The notes under the pieces are model-generated. The model saw only the letters and a list, made by a program, of their open reading frames with translations. It was not told where the DNA came from and did not search any database. Below, in pieces: positions 52,517 through 61,620 of a DNA stretch of 64,000 nt. The stretch spans positions 1 to 64,000 of the forward strand of contig NZ_RHHV01000016.1 in assembly GCF_003710905.1 (NCBI RefSeq), written 5' to 3'. Position 1 is the first letter of the stretch. Every line of letters starts with the position of its first letter. The position numbers and the translations under genes were made by a program. The stretch comes from Brevibacillus parabrevis (GTDB lineage: Bacteria > Bacillota > Bacilli > Brevibacillales > Brevibacillaceae).

Positions 52517-53470
52517 TTATTGTTTGACGATGTGCGTGCCTGCTTTGCCGACGATCGCGTCTTTCAAGCTCTCCGGGTTGGTGATGATGACCCGCGACCC
52601 GCGATGCTCCAAAAAGCTCAGGCTCGCCTCGATTTTCGGCAGCATGCTGCCTTTGGCAAAATGTTCTTCCTGCACATACTGCTTCGTTTCTTCTATCGTG
52701 ATTTGCTCAAGCGCCTTTTGCTCCGGCTTGCCAAAATGGATGCACACTTGCGGAACGCCCGTCGTAATAATCAGCGTTTGCGCGTCGATTTGTTCAGCCA
52801 GCAGGCTTGTGGCAAAATCTTTGTCGATCACGGCATCGATGCCGTCGTACGTATTTTCCCCCGTCTTGACGACCGGAATGCCGCCACCGCCAGCCGCTAT
52901 TACCACGTATCCGGCTTCGATCAGCGAGCGGATCGCTTCTTTTTCCACGATGTCGATGGGCTTCGGTGATGGAACCACTCTTCTGTAGCCGCGCCCGGAG
53001 TCCTCGATGAACACCCAGTCCGGATGCTCGGCTTTCATCGCTTCCGCCTGCTCCAGCGTAAAGAAGGAGCCGACTGGCTTCGTCGGATTTTGGAAGTTCG
53101 GGTCTTCTTTGCTGACTTCCACCTGCGTAATGATGCTCGCCACTTTTTTGGCAATCCCGCGTTTGGCGAACTCGTTGGTGAGCGCCTGCTGGATTTGGTA
53201 GCCGATGCCCCCTTGCGTGTCTGCCACGCAGTTGACGAGCGGAATCGTCGGCATTCCCGACACTTCATGGGCAATCTCGCAGCGTCGCATCGCGAAGCCG
53301 ACCTGCGGGCCGTTGCCGTGTGTAACGACAACCTGGAAGCCTTGCTCGACCATGTCGGCAATGTTGATCGCGGTTTCGCACACCGCTTCGTATTGATCCG
53401 CGATCGAATCGCGACCGTTATCTCTCACCAATGAGTTGCCACCGATAGCAACAATAACGAGTTCTCCCAT
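52517..53470 (-). CDS. arcC: Carbamate kinase
   Basis: A 317-residue amino-acid-kinase-fold enzyme: VIVAIGGNSL, VVVTHGNGPQVG, PSPKPIDIVE, AAGGGGIPVV and HFAKGSMLPKIEA. It converts carbamoyl phosphate and ADP to carbamate and ATP. With the AllFGH-like subunits encoded upstream it should use carbamoyl phosphate released from oxalurate, the energy-yielding end of allantoin fermentation, the role named AllK in E. coli. There is no arginine deiminase gene nearby. ATG 53470 follows AAAGGAGG. Confidence 0.95.
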   Translation of the reverse strand: MGELVIVAIGGNSLVRDNGRDSIADQYEAVCETAINIADMVEQGFQVVVTHGNGPQVGFAMRRCEIAHEVSGMPTIPLVNCVADTQGGIGYQIQQALTNEFAKRGIAKKVASIITQVEVSKEDPNFQNPTKPVGSFFTLEQAEAMKAEHPDWVFIEDSGRGYRRVVPSPKPIDIVEKEAIRSLIEAGYVVIAAGGGGIPVVKTGENTYDGIDAVIDKDFATSLLAEQIDAQTLIITTGVPQVCIHFGKPEQKALEQITIEETKQYVQEEHFAKGSMLPKIEASLSFLEHRGSRVIITNPESLKDAIVGKAGTHIVKQ

Positions 53471-53535
53471 TGGTAAACCTCCTTTTCTTTTTGCAAAAAG
53501 TCATGCTGTTTGCTTGCCAGGGTCGTCCACTTTCT

Positions 53536-54972
53536 TTACTGCTTTTTGTAAAACAGCGTGTAGAGCACGAACGACAAAATCAGCCCGCTGAAGAAAGCAA
53601 ACTGGTTCAACATGGACAAAATCGCCACCTGGGGCAAGAACGCCCCGGACATCGGGAGAAGGAAGCTGATAGCCATGACCAGGCAAGCCACTTTGTTGTA
53701 GCCGCTGGCATGCTCGCCGTTATCTCCCGGCTTCACGTAGATCGTATCCAGGTTGAGCTTGCGCCTGCGCTCGATGTAAAAGCTCGACAGCATGATCCCG
53801 GCGATCGGGCCGTACATGGAACCGATAAAGCTGTAAAACAAGTACAAGGTAGCCGTGCTCTCGACGAGCTTCCAGGGCAGGATGAGCGTGCCGATGACTG
53901 CCGTCCAGATTCCGGCCGACTTGACGGTAAACCATTTAGGTAAAAGCGCTGTCATTTGCAGACCTGCCGGCAACAAATTTCCAAAAACAACAAAGCCGGT
54001 CGCCCCGACGTTCAAAGCCAGGATCAGCACGATGACAGCAAACGGATTGTCAATTTTGCCAATTGCGTCGACGATATTGAAAATAGGTTCTCCAAAGGCA
54101 ATCTGCGTTCCGACGATCAACCCGATGCACGTAACGGCAAACAGGAGGTAGGAAACGATCATTCCGATCGGCAAGCCATAGAGCGGAGCCTTCGGCGATT
54201 TTGCCCGCTGAGTCAGGTCAGAGATGTTGACAATCGGCCCAGCCCAGTTCGATACAAGCGCACTTACGCATGCGATGAAGACAAGCCCATTTTCCATCGG
54301 TTGGGCGGGAACGTACTCCATGATCGGACCGATTCCGCCTGCGATCGTAATCGCCCAGATCGCCGCCCCGATAATGAAGATGTAGACGACGGGTGACGAG
54401 TATTTGCTGAAAACGCTGAGAATGTTCATTCCGCCCAAAAACAGGGCCACGGTGATGATCCACAAGAAAAGATAGGAGAGCATCGTCGGGAAATTGAGTC
54501 CGAACAGATCGAATCCGGCTCCCCACGTCATGTAATCAGGAAAAATTCTCGCAAAAATGACGTTCAACGATTGGGCGCCAACGACCGTTGTCGCACCGAA
54601 AAACACAACTCCGGCAATCAGTCCGCGGCACAAGGCAGGAATAATCGAGCCTTTCACGCCAAAGGAGTCGCGGAGCAGCATGGCAAAAGGCACGCCGTAC
54701 TTCGCTGCCGAATGACCGTTCAGCACATAGCCGGCCGAGACGATCACGGCAGACAGCATGACGGCCCAAAATACTTGCGGAACACTTAGTCCCAGCGCAA
54801 AAAATCCGGCGACTGTCATGTACGACATGATGTTGTGAACAGCGCCCATCCAAACGGTAATGTAGTGAAACACGCCCCAATCTCTTTGTTCAGACGTCTT
54901 GGGCAAAATATCGTCCGAATACCCGTACGATTTCAGCTGCTCCGGCGAAATCTGCTCTGCGGGTTGTCCCAT
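53536..54972 (-). CDS. NCS1-family cytosine/purine/allantoin permease
   Basis: A 478-residue membrane protein with about 12 helices of the NCS1 family (YITVWMGAVHNIMSYMTVAGF, LLRDSFGVKGSIIPALCRGLIAG near helix 3-4, NWAGPIVNISDLTQRAKSP). Substrates of the family include allantoin, cytosine, uracil and hydantoins; the operon suggests allantoin or a related ureide. The start is ATG 54972, after GAGGAAGGTG; an ATG at 55008 is in frame. Confidence 0.88.
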   Translation of the reverse strand: MGQPAEQISPEQLKSYGYSDDILPKTSEQRDWGVFHYITVWMGAVHNIMSYMTVAGFFALGLSVPQVFWAVMLSAVIVSAGYVLNGHSAAKYGVPFAMLLRDSFGVKGSIIPALCRGLIAGVVFFGATTVVGAQSLNVIFARIFPDYMTWGAGFDLFGLNFPTMLSYLFLWIITVALFLGGMNILSVFSKYSSPVVYIFIIGAAIWAITIAGGIGPIMEYVPAQPMENGLVFIACVSALVSNWAGPIVNISDLTQRAKSPKAPLYGLPIGMIVSYLLFAVTCIGLIVGTQIAFGEPIFNIVDAIGKIDNPFAVIVLILALNVGATGFVVFGNLLPAGLQMTALLPKWFTVKSAGIWTAVIGTLILPWKLVESTATLYLFYSFIGSMYGPIAGIMLSSFYIERRRKLNLDTIYVKPGDNGEHASGYNKVACLVMAISFLLPMSGAFLPQVAILSMLNQFAFFSGLILSFVLYTLFYKKQ

Positions 54973-55118
54973 GACTTTCACCTTCCTCGCACTATAGGAG
55001 ACTCCCATCCATGGAAGAAAAGAGTCTCACGCGGGAAAGCCTGCTCGCGGCGCTAACTTCTTGCTGTCGCGCCGCGAGCGCAAACCGCCTTCCTGCGCCT
55101 TGTTGGTCCAAAACGTTT

Positions 55119-56543
55119 TTAGCTGATGCTCTCCGTCAAAGCCAGGAGAGCTTTTTCAAAAGCTTCCATCGGCGGATACGTGATACCCGCGCCGATCATG
55201 CCGATGCCGGCGTCTTTGTGGGCAATCGCCGTATTGATGACTGGCAGGATGCCTGTTTGGATGACTTGGCGAATGTCGATTCCGGTAGCTACCCCTTGGA
55301 AGTCCAGCAGCGGGATCGTCACATTCGGATTTTCCGCTGTCGTGATTTCTTTCATCGTGGTAGAAAAACCGATCGCTTCCTCAACCGTTCCCCCTACGAG
55401 CGCTACGATTGCGGGAGCAGCAGCCATGGCGAAGCCGCCGATTCCGTATGTCTCCGTAATCGCGCTGTCTCCAATATCGAGACCGGAGTCTTCCGGCTTG
55501 TAGCCTGCGAACATCGGACCGATCACTTTTTGGGCAGGACCAGTAAACCAGGTGTTGCCTGCCATGCCGCTCACGCGAATGCCAAACTCGACACCATTGC
55601 GCGCCATTGTCGTGACAATCGTGCTGTTTTCGATTCCGTGCGCCGCATCCAGCGCGCATTTGCACAAAGCCATCCACGTCGGGCCGGAGAAATAGTCGCT
55701 GCTTGCCACAAATTCAAATACTTCGCGTTTTTGCTCGGTCGTGAAGTCAGTCTGCAAAATATGCGGGGTCAGCGCTTGAATCAGCAGGCTTGTCCCGGCG
55801 TTGTTGCGGTTGTGGCACTCGTCGCCCATATGGAGAGCCTGTGCCAGCATGAGGCGCAAATCGATTTCGCCTGCGATCTTCATCGCGTCGCGCAGCATCG
55901 GCCCGAGTACGTCGCGCATCCAGTTCAGGCGCGTGATGACGCTCTCGTCATTGGCACCCATGCGCAAAATTTTTGCCATTTGCTCGCTCATGTTTGTGTA
56001 AGCGACATTGCCGTACGTTTTGTTTTTTACTACGTGCATGAACATCGAAGCAGAAGTGACACCAGCCATGGAGCCTACGCAATTGTGCTCGTGGCAAGGA
56101 GAGAAAGTAATTGCGCCGGAAGCGGCTACTTGCTCTGCTTCCTCGATGTCTTTTGCCAAACCTTCGAAAACGATCGCCCCGGTTACGGCACCTTTCATCG
56201 CACCGCACATTTTGTCCCAAGTGATCGGAGGTCCTGCGTGCAAAATCGTCGTTTTGGTCATGCCCGGCACGACGTTGATGGCCTGGTCAAACCCGACGAG
56301 CATCGGCTGCGAGTTGATAATGCGCTCCACTGCCAGCTTGTTGGCCGCCGCGATTTTGTCTGCCAGCGCCGCGTTCTCCAGTCTGTCGAGCGCACGGATC
56401 AGTTCAGGCTTGCCGCCGCCTGGCGGTTTCCACTCCAGGTGCGTGGCATTCGCATTTTGCTTGATGATATCGTCTTTGAAAAATTCGATCCCTACGTTGA
56501 TCGCATGGATGTTCCCGGCGAACAGCTCGTTGATTTTGCTCAT
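55119..56543 (-). CDS. allG: DUF1116 protein, oxamate carbamoyltransferase subunit AllG-like
   Basis: A 474-residue DUF1116 protein, YlbE-like. In E. coli the three proteins AllF (FdrA), AllG (YlbE) and AllH (YlbF) together form oxamate carbamoyltransferase, which splits oxalurate with phosphate into oxamate and carbamoyl phosphate. All three partners and a carbamate kinase are encoded here in one operon. Start ATG 56543 is well spaced from AAAGGGG; an ATG at 56549 overlaps the upstream stop (ATGA). It is soluble, with HEHNCVGSMAGVTSASMFM and GIGGFAMAAAPAIVALVGG as conserved-looking stretches. Confidence 0.88.
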   Translation of the reverse strand: MSKINELFAGNIHAINVGIEFFKDDIIKQNANATHLEWKPPGGGKPELIRALDRLENAALADKIAAANKLAVERIINSQPMLVGFDQAINVVPGMTKTTILHAGPPITWDKMCGAMKGAVTGAIVFEGLAKDIEEAEQVAASGAITFSPCHEHNCVGSMAGVTSASMFMHVVKNKTYGNVAYTNMSEQMAKILRMGANDESVITRLNWMRDVLGPMLRDAMKIAGEIDLRLMLAQALHMGDECHNRNNAGTSLLIQALTPHILQTDFTTEQKREVFEFVASSDYFSGPTWMALCKCALDAAHGIENSTIVTTMARNGVEFGIRVSGMAGNTWFTGPAQKVIGPMFAGYKPEDSGLDIGDSAITETYGIGGFAMAAAPAIVALVGGTVEEAIGFSTTMKEITTAENPNVTIPLLDFQGVATGIDIRQVIQTGILPVINTAIAHKDAGIGMIGAGITYPPMEAFEKALLALTESIS

Positions 56544-56545
56544 GT

Positions 56546-58093
56546 TCATGCCCCTTTCACTACAAATTCTCTGGCCAGAAGTCCAGCGTTTGTGCTGCTG
56601 CTGGCAATCGTCACGCCTGCGTCCATCAGCTTTTTCACTTGCTCGTCGAAGTTCGGCGTATCCAGGTCGGTTCCCATTACGTAGCCGAGAATCTCCAGAT
56701 GTCTGCCTGCTTTTGCCGCTTGCGCTTTTGCCTCCACAATCGCTGGCAGCATTACGCCGACAGGGTCTTCGTGCGAGCCGAAGCCGAGAATGAAGTCCAT
56801 CAGGATGACGCCGACAGACGGATCTTTCGCTTCCTGCAAAAATCTGGCGATGCGCAAGGACGGGTCGATCATCGGGTGCGGCTTGCCGTTTGTGAAGTCG
56901 TCATCGCCCATGTCGAGGTACGTGTGCGCTTTGCTTTCATGAATGTTTTTCAGCTTGTAGTCGGGATTTTTCTGGATGTTGCTGTAGACGTCCGCGAACG
57001 TTTCCATGGCGAGATACATCGCTTCATCGCAAAGAGTGCCGCCGCAGAACAGGCCGCGAACGTATTTTTGCTCAGGCGCAAGCTTCGCGCGCACTTCTTC
57101 GATCAGCGGCCAGTTGAGGGCGCGTTTGTTGATCTCGTCTTCATTGGCCCCGGCAAGCACGACTGCTTTGAGCGCCGCTTCTTTGGTTGTTTTGGCAAAA
57201 TGGCCGCCTGCCGCCACCACGGCTTCTTCGTCTCCGCCGATGAAGTAGACGACTACTGGCTTCGTGCAGTTTTTCACCTGCGCCAGCACTTTTTCCTGAA
57301 CTGATGCGGCTGGCGGCTTGGAGATGAGCACAATCACTTTCGTCGCCGCGTCCGCTTCCAGCGCCTTGATGCCGTCGATCATCATGATGCCGCCCACTTG
57401 CTCGCTCAGATCGCGACCGCCCGTGCCGATCAGCTGTGTGATCCCGCCGCCGAAATCGTGGATGCGCACGCTCACTTCCTGGCTGCCTGTTCCCGACGCG
57501 CCCACGATGCCGATGCTGCCTTTGCGCACCGCGTTTCCAAAGCACAGGGCAACTCCGTTGATGATCGCCGTACCGCAGTCTGGCCCCATCATCAGCAAGC
57601 CTTTTTCATGCGCGTATTGCTTCAGGGCAATCTCGTCCTCGATGCTCACGTTGTCGCTGAACAGCATGACGTGCAGATCGTTTTCCAACGCTTTTCTCGC
57701 TTCTCTCGCCGCGAAAGCGCCATTGACGGAAATGATGGCGAGATTCGCTTCGGGGATGCTCGCCGCAGCAGAATCGATAGTCGGGTACTTGATCTCGCTC
57801 GCGCCTTTGCTGCCGCCTTTTTTCTTGGTGAACAGCTCTTCGATTTGCACATACGCGCTCTCGGCCAGCTCTTCTGTCGCCGCCTTGACGACGATCATCA
57901 GGTCGCTGCTTTTCGCCGCTTCCAGCTCCGGCGTGAGTAAGCCGACGTTTTTCAGCACTTCCTTGTTCATCTCCGTACCCATGGCAATCACTGCCTGTTC
58001 CACGCCCTCAATCTGATTCGCTTTGGTGGACAAAGACATCAGCGACACGGAATCAAAATACGTGCTTTGCTTGATTACAACTTTGGTAGACAT
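56546..58093 (-). CDS. allF: FdrA-like acyl-CoA synthetase-fold protein, oxamate carbamoyltransferase subunit AllF
   Basis: A 515-residue protein of the FdrA family with a CoA-binding/succinyl-CoA-synthetase-like fold: NVSIEDEIALKQYAHEKGLLMMGPD near the middle, SIGIVGASGTGSQEVSVRI with a Rossmann-type glycine loop, LIGTGGRDLSEQVGG, and GVILMDFILGFGSHEDP. Somewhat shorter than E. coli FdrA. The start is ATG 58093 after GGAGGGA, inside the end of the DUF2877 gene, so the two are coupled. Expected to work in a complex with AllG and AllH. Confidence 0.9.
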   Translation of the reverse strand: MSTKVVIKQSTYFDSVSLMSLSTKANQIEGVEQAVIAMGTEMNKEVLKNVGLLTPELEAAKSSDLMIVVKAATEELAESAYVQIEELFTKKKGGSKGASEIKYPTIDSAAASIPEANLAIISVNGAFAAREARKALENDLHVMLFSDNVSIEDEIALKQYAHEKGLLMMGPDCGTAIINGVALCFGNAVRKGSIGIVGASGTGSQEVSVRIHDFGGGITQLIGTGGRDLSEQVGGIMMIDGIKALEADAATKVIVLISKPPAASVQEKVLAQVKNCTKPVVVYFIGGDEEAVVAAGGHFAKTTKEAALKAVVLAGANEDEINKRALNWPLIEEVRAKLAPEQKYVRGLFCGGTLCDEAMYLAMETFADVYSNIQKNPDYKLKNIHESKAHTYLDMGDDDFTNGKPHPMIDPSLRIARFLQEAKDPSVGVILMDFILGFGSHEDPVGVMLPAIVEAKAQAAKAGRHLEILGYVMGTDLDTPNFDEQVKKLMDAGVTIASSSTNAGLLAREFVVKGA

Positions 58094-58977
58094 ACATTCC
58101 CTCCGGCTTCTAGATTTCGTTCCAAACCGCAAATCAGTCCCAGGGCCATATCGGTGCCTGAAGAAGAACCGATGCCCACGACTTTTTCTAGGGCTGGCAG
58201 CAGCTCTTCGCGCGAACCTTGCGTCAAGCAGCGAAGCAAGTCGACCAGCGACTCCCTCACTTTTCCGCTCGCTGCCTTTTTTAGCGTGATGGAACTGATT
58301 TCATTCGTCAGCTCTCTGGACGACTCGACCACTTTTTCAAAAAAACGGCATGACAAACAGCAGGGAATGTTCTGCATCTTGTATACAATGCACAATCCCA
58401 CCAAAAAATCGTCTCCCGATGGCGTCAGCCCCGGCCCCAGTCCGACAAGCCGGACAGCCTGCTCGCTGGCTGACTCGCTGTTGCCCTTCGCCAGCTCGAT
58501 TGACAGCGCCTCGGCACGCTCATTCAGCATGCGGGACGTCTCCCTTTCGAACAAACTGGCAGGGCGGGAAGACATTTTCATGCCTCCCGTTTTTCCCTTC
58601 GCGTCCACATACTGCTTCATGAACGCTACATTTTCGCGCAAAACGTCTATGTCACAAGGATAGGAAGGCAAGTGCGCTTCCCACTTTGTTGCTTGCCTCA
58701 TGCAGATGAAGACGCCCGATCCGACAATCAGCTCGTCGCCTTTCCCGTAAACAGGATCGCCTTCCGCCACCTCCATGCCAGAGAGGGAAGGCAGATCGAT
58801 CACCAGTGTGTTAGGACCGTTGTCCAGCTTGTTGCAGGCAATCGTGTACAGCTCATTGTCGTCGAGACATTTCAGATTGATCGTTCGCTCAAAAACACTG
58901 TGCACGAACCCGTGAAACGAGGAGCTTGCCAGCTTCTTGCAAAAATCCGCATCGCCAGACAATGCCTGAATGCGCAT
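58075..58977 (-). CDS. allH: DUF2877 protein, oxamate carbamoyltransferase subunit AllH-like
   Basis: A 300-residue DUF2877 protein (YlbF/AllH-like) with the family hallmark GLGPGLTPSGDDFLVGL near residue 200. The stop overlaps the start of allF by 19 nt. ATG 58977 begins 8 nt after the ankyrin gene stop; its ribosome binding site (AGGAG) lies inside the end of that gene. With AllF and AllG it should form the enzyme that releases carbamoyl phosphate from oxalurate. Biochemical data on the family come from E. coli; the role here is inferred from operon content. Confidence 0.88.
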   Translation of the reverse strand: MRIQALSGDADFCKKLASSSFHGFVHSVFERTINLKCLDDNELYTIACNKLDNGPNTLVIDLPSLSGMEVAEGDPVYGKGDELIVGSGVFICMRQATKWEAHLPSYPCDIDVLRENVAFMKQYVDAKGKTGGMKMSSRPASLFERETSRMLNERAEALSIELAKGNSESASEQAVRLVGLGPGLTPSGDDFLVGLCIVYKMQNIPCCLSCRFFEKVVESSRELTNEISSITLKKAASGKVRESLVDLLRCLTQGSREELLPALEKVVGIGSSSGTDMALGLICGLERNLEAGGNVCLPKL

Positions 58978-58985
58978 AGCTTGTG

Positions 58986-59594
58986 TTACTTCGCTCCTGC
59001 TGCGAGCAAAATTTGTTCGATTTCGGTGTAGCCTTTTCTTCTGGCAAGCTCAAGCGGTGTGACCCCGTATTTATCCACCATTTGCACGTTGACGCCATGC
59101 TCGATCAAGAGCTTGATGATCGTCTGCTGTTTTTCGCCGCCATCGCCCAAAATGATCGCTTCGATGAGCGGTGTCCAGCCGACGAAGTTCGTATGGTTTA
59201 CATTGATATCTGTCGTGGTAAGCAGCTCGCGCACGATGTCTACATGGCCTTTTTCGCAAGCTGGCGTCAGGCCGACACCGCCAAAACGCGTCAAAAGTTC
59301 CAGGTTTGTGCCCGCTTTTACCATCATTTGCACAAGCTCCAGCTTGTTGTGAATGCAAGCGTACAAAAACGGGTTGAAGCATGTTTCATCCTGCAAATCG
59401 ATATCCGCACCAGCTTCGATCAAAAATGAAACCGCATCCAAATGATCGTGCATCGCAGCCGTCAAAATAGCGGTACGCTTCTGTCTGTTTCGCGCATTGA
59501 TGTCGACGCCTTGCTCCAGGTGCTGTTTCAGCGCCTCGATGTTTCCCTCTGCGGCAGCTTCGAGAAAAGCCTGCACTACGCTTTGGTCTGTCAT
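58986..59594 (-). CDS. Ankyrin-repeat protein
   Basis: A 202-residue cytoplasmic protein with five or six ankyrin repeats covering most of its length (for example GNIEALKQHLEQGVDINARN, HLDAVSFLIEAGADIDLQD, GHVDIVRELL, GVTPLELARRKGY). Ankyrin repeats bind other proteins and carry no catalysis of their own. It is the first gene of the purine operon, after GGAGGGCG, and 8 nt before allH, so it may help to assemble or control the AllFGH complex. That is inference from position. Confidence 0.88.
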   Translation of the reverse strand: MTDQSVVQAFLEAAAEGNIEALKQHLEQGVDINARNRQKRTAILTAAMHDHLDAVSFLIEAGADIDLQDETCFNPFLYACIHNKLELVQMMVKAGTNLELLTRFGGVGLTPACEKGHVDIVRELLTTTDINVNHTNFVGWTPLIEAIILGDGGEKQQTIIKLLIEHGVNVQMVDKYGVTPLELARRKGYTEIEQILLAAGAK

Positions 59595-59786
59595 GGTCGC
59601 CCTCCCATTTTCTCGTGGTGTTCACCGTTTTTTCTCGCAAAAAAATTGGACAAGCCTTCTGTCTTACAGCATTATTTTAGACAGGGGGCATGAAAACGTC
59701 ATTGTGTATCGAAACTAAAAAAACGCGAAGGTCATTGTGCACATTGCATAAATAGCTTCTGTCCCGACACGAAGGAGTGATCCCGG
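59595..59786. promoter_or_regulatory. Divergent control region of the purine operon and pucR-like gene
   Basis: For the minus-strand operon, ATGACG and TAAAAT spaced by 17 nt (near 59675-59702) make a fair promoter. The motif GTCATTGTG occurs twice in direct orientation at 59698-59706 and 59731-59739, 33 nt apart (about three helical turns). One copy touches the -35 box, as expected for an activator site. A GTCT...AGAC inverted repeat lies near 59661-59682. Confidence 0.5.
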
Positions 59787-61481
59787 ATGTTGACCATAAA
59801 AGATTTGCTCCAGATCAAATCCATCGAAGGCATCAAGATCATTGCCGGAGAACAAGGCATCGACAATGTCATATCCATCGTCAACATCATAGAGAACCCT
59901 GATGCCTTCGACTGGCTGTCTTCCAACGAGCTTTTGCTGTCTACCGGGTACATTTTCAAGGACAATCCCGAACTGCAAAACAAAATCATCAAGGAACTGG
60001 CAGAAATCAACTGCTCGGGGCTGTGCATCAAAATGCAGCGTTACTTTGATCAAATCCCGCAAAACATGATCGACCTCGCCAACCAATACGGCCTGCCGCT
60101 TTTGGCGCTGCCTTTTGAATACACGCTGTCCAAAGTAATCGCCATCATCAACGAAAAAGCATCGGGACGTTACGATTTGCTGAACCGCAAGACGCTGGAC
60201 ATGCACAACGCGCTGTTTCGGATCGCGCTGGAAGGCGGCGGCCTGGACCGCATCTCCTCCGAGCTGTCCGAGACGATCAACAATCCGGTTCTGTTCCTGG
60301 ATCGGGACTGGCATCTGCTGCAAGCGACAGAAGTCGCCGAGAATCCGATACCGCTCGCCTCCTGCCTGACGCTGAACAAGAACAGGCCCGTTTTTACCCG
60401 AGAGTTTACCGATTCTGTCCCGAAAAATATCAGCCAGATCAAAAAATCGATCAAGCGGATTTACCACGCGAAAAACCAGGACGTCAAATGCCGAATCTTG
60501 CCTGTCGCCGTCGCCAACTACATATATGGCTACATCGTTGTCTGGCAAACGGTTCGCGAGCTGAATGAATTTGACTACATCGTGCTGGAGCAAGCTTCTA
60601 CCATCGTAGCGCTGGAGCGGATCAAGGCGCGGGAAATCGAGGAAGTGAAGCTGAAGATCAGGCAGGACTTTTTCGACGATCTTTTGACGGGCAAAATCAC
60701 CTCGGCTGAATCGATCCAGACATTGTGCGATCTGCACGGACTCAATTCGGCTTACACGTACTTCTGCATGGTCATCAACATCGAGCCTGTCGAGCTGGAA
60801 GAGATGGCCGATATGGTCGATCGCAAATACGAGCTGGACCGGATCGCCAAAAAATGCGTGGATCTGGTCTACGACTACTCAAGCAAAGCGCCTGGAGAGG
60901 TCACTTGCTTTTACCGCAACAACCGGATCATCATTTTGCTCGGGCAGCATGAGCATCGCCCGCTGATTTCCGTCAGCGAAGCCAAGCAGTTTGCTGGCGA
61001 GCTGTACAGCGCTCTTGCGGAGAAAATCAAGAAGACCTTGTTTTTCATCGGCATCGGCCGATCCTACAAGACGATTGCTTCCTTGCACAAAAGCTTTTCC
61101 GAAGCGCACGAAGCGATCCGGCTCATGCAGCGCTTCAACAGCAAAGGCGATGTCTCGCATTTTGAAGACTACTCGGTCTATCATTTTCTCGATTCCAACA
61201 TCAAGGACAGCGAGTTGGAGGACTTTTTCCTCAAGCGGCTCGGCAAGCTGTACGAGCACGATCAACAGTTCGGCACGAGCTTCATGGTGACGCTGGACCA
61301 ATACTTTTTGCATAACCAAAATGTCAGCGAAGCGGCAAAAGCGATGTTCATCCATCGCAACACGTTTATTTACCGGATTGAAAAGATTAAGGAACTGCTG
61401 AACATGGATTTGAAAAATTCGGAGGAGCTGTTGCAAATTCAGCTTGCTTTGAAAATCGGGAAGCTGCTGCATAAAGACTGA
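59787..61481 (+). CDS. PucR-family transcriptional regulator
   Basis: A 564-residue regulator: PucR N-terminal sensory domain (about 1-125; MLTIKDLLQIKSIEGIKIIAG), a middle GAF-like region, a GGDEF-like degenerate region, and a C-terminal PucR-type helix-turn-helix (about 490-560; NVSEAAKAMFIHRNTFIYRIEKIKELL). In B. subtilis PucR activates purine catabolism and responds to allantoin-type metabolites. It is divergent from the allantoin/oxamate operon and is the obvious candidate regulator. ATG 59787 follows GAAGGAG. Confidence 0.9.
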   Translation: MLTIKDLLQIKSIEGIKIIAGEQGIDNVISIVNIIENPDAFDWLSSNELLLSTGYIFKDNPELQNKIIKELAEINCSGLCIKMQRYFDQIPQNMIDLANQYGLPLLALPFEYTLSKVIAIINEKASGRYDLLNRKTLDMHNALFRIALEGGGLDRISSELSETINNPVLFLDRDWHLLQATEVAENPIPLASCLTLNKNRPVFTREFTDSVPKNISQIKKSIKRIYHAKNQDVKCRILPVAVANYIYGYIVVWQTVRELNEFDYIVLEQASTIVALERIKAREIEEVKLKIRQDFFDDLLTGKITSAESIQTLCDLHGLNSAYTYFCMVINIEPVELEEMADMVDRKYELDRIAKKCVDLVYDYSSKAPGEVTCFYRNNRIIILLGQHEHRPLISVSEAKQFAGELYSALAEKIKKTLFFIGIGRSYKTIASLHKSFSEAHEAIRLMQRFNSKGDVSHFEDYSVYHFLDSNIKDSELEDFFLKRLGKLYEHDQQFGTSFMVTLDQYFLHNQNVSEAAKAMFIHRNTFIYRIEKIKELLNMDLKNSEELLQIQLALKIGKLLHKD

Positions 61482-61539
61482 AAAAGCTCTCTGCTCACAC
61501 AAGAAACAGCAGCAAAAGAAACAGGCGAACAGAAACGGG

Positions 61540-61580
61540 AAAAAGCTATCTCCCAGGTCAGATTACCTGTAGGAGATAGC
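61540..61580 (-). terminator. Intrinsic terminator for the minus-strand stalk-domain gene
   Basis: GCTATCTCC (61545-61553) pairs with GGAGATAGC (61572-61580), with an inner AGGT/ACCT stem, followed on the minus strand by T5. It lies about 40 nt beyond the stop at 61621. Confidence 0.8.
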
Positions 61581-61620
61581 CCTATCGCTTGTCGCTTACG
61601 GATTAAGCGCTCTTGAGTAG

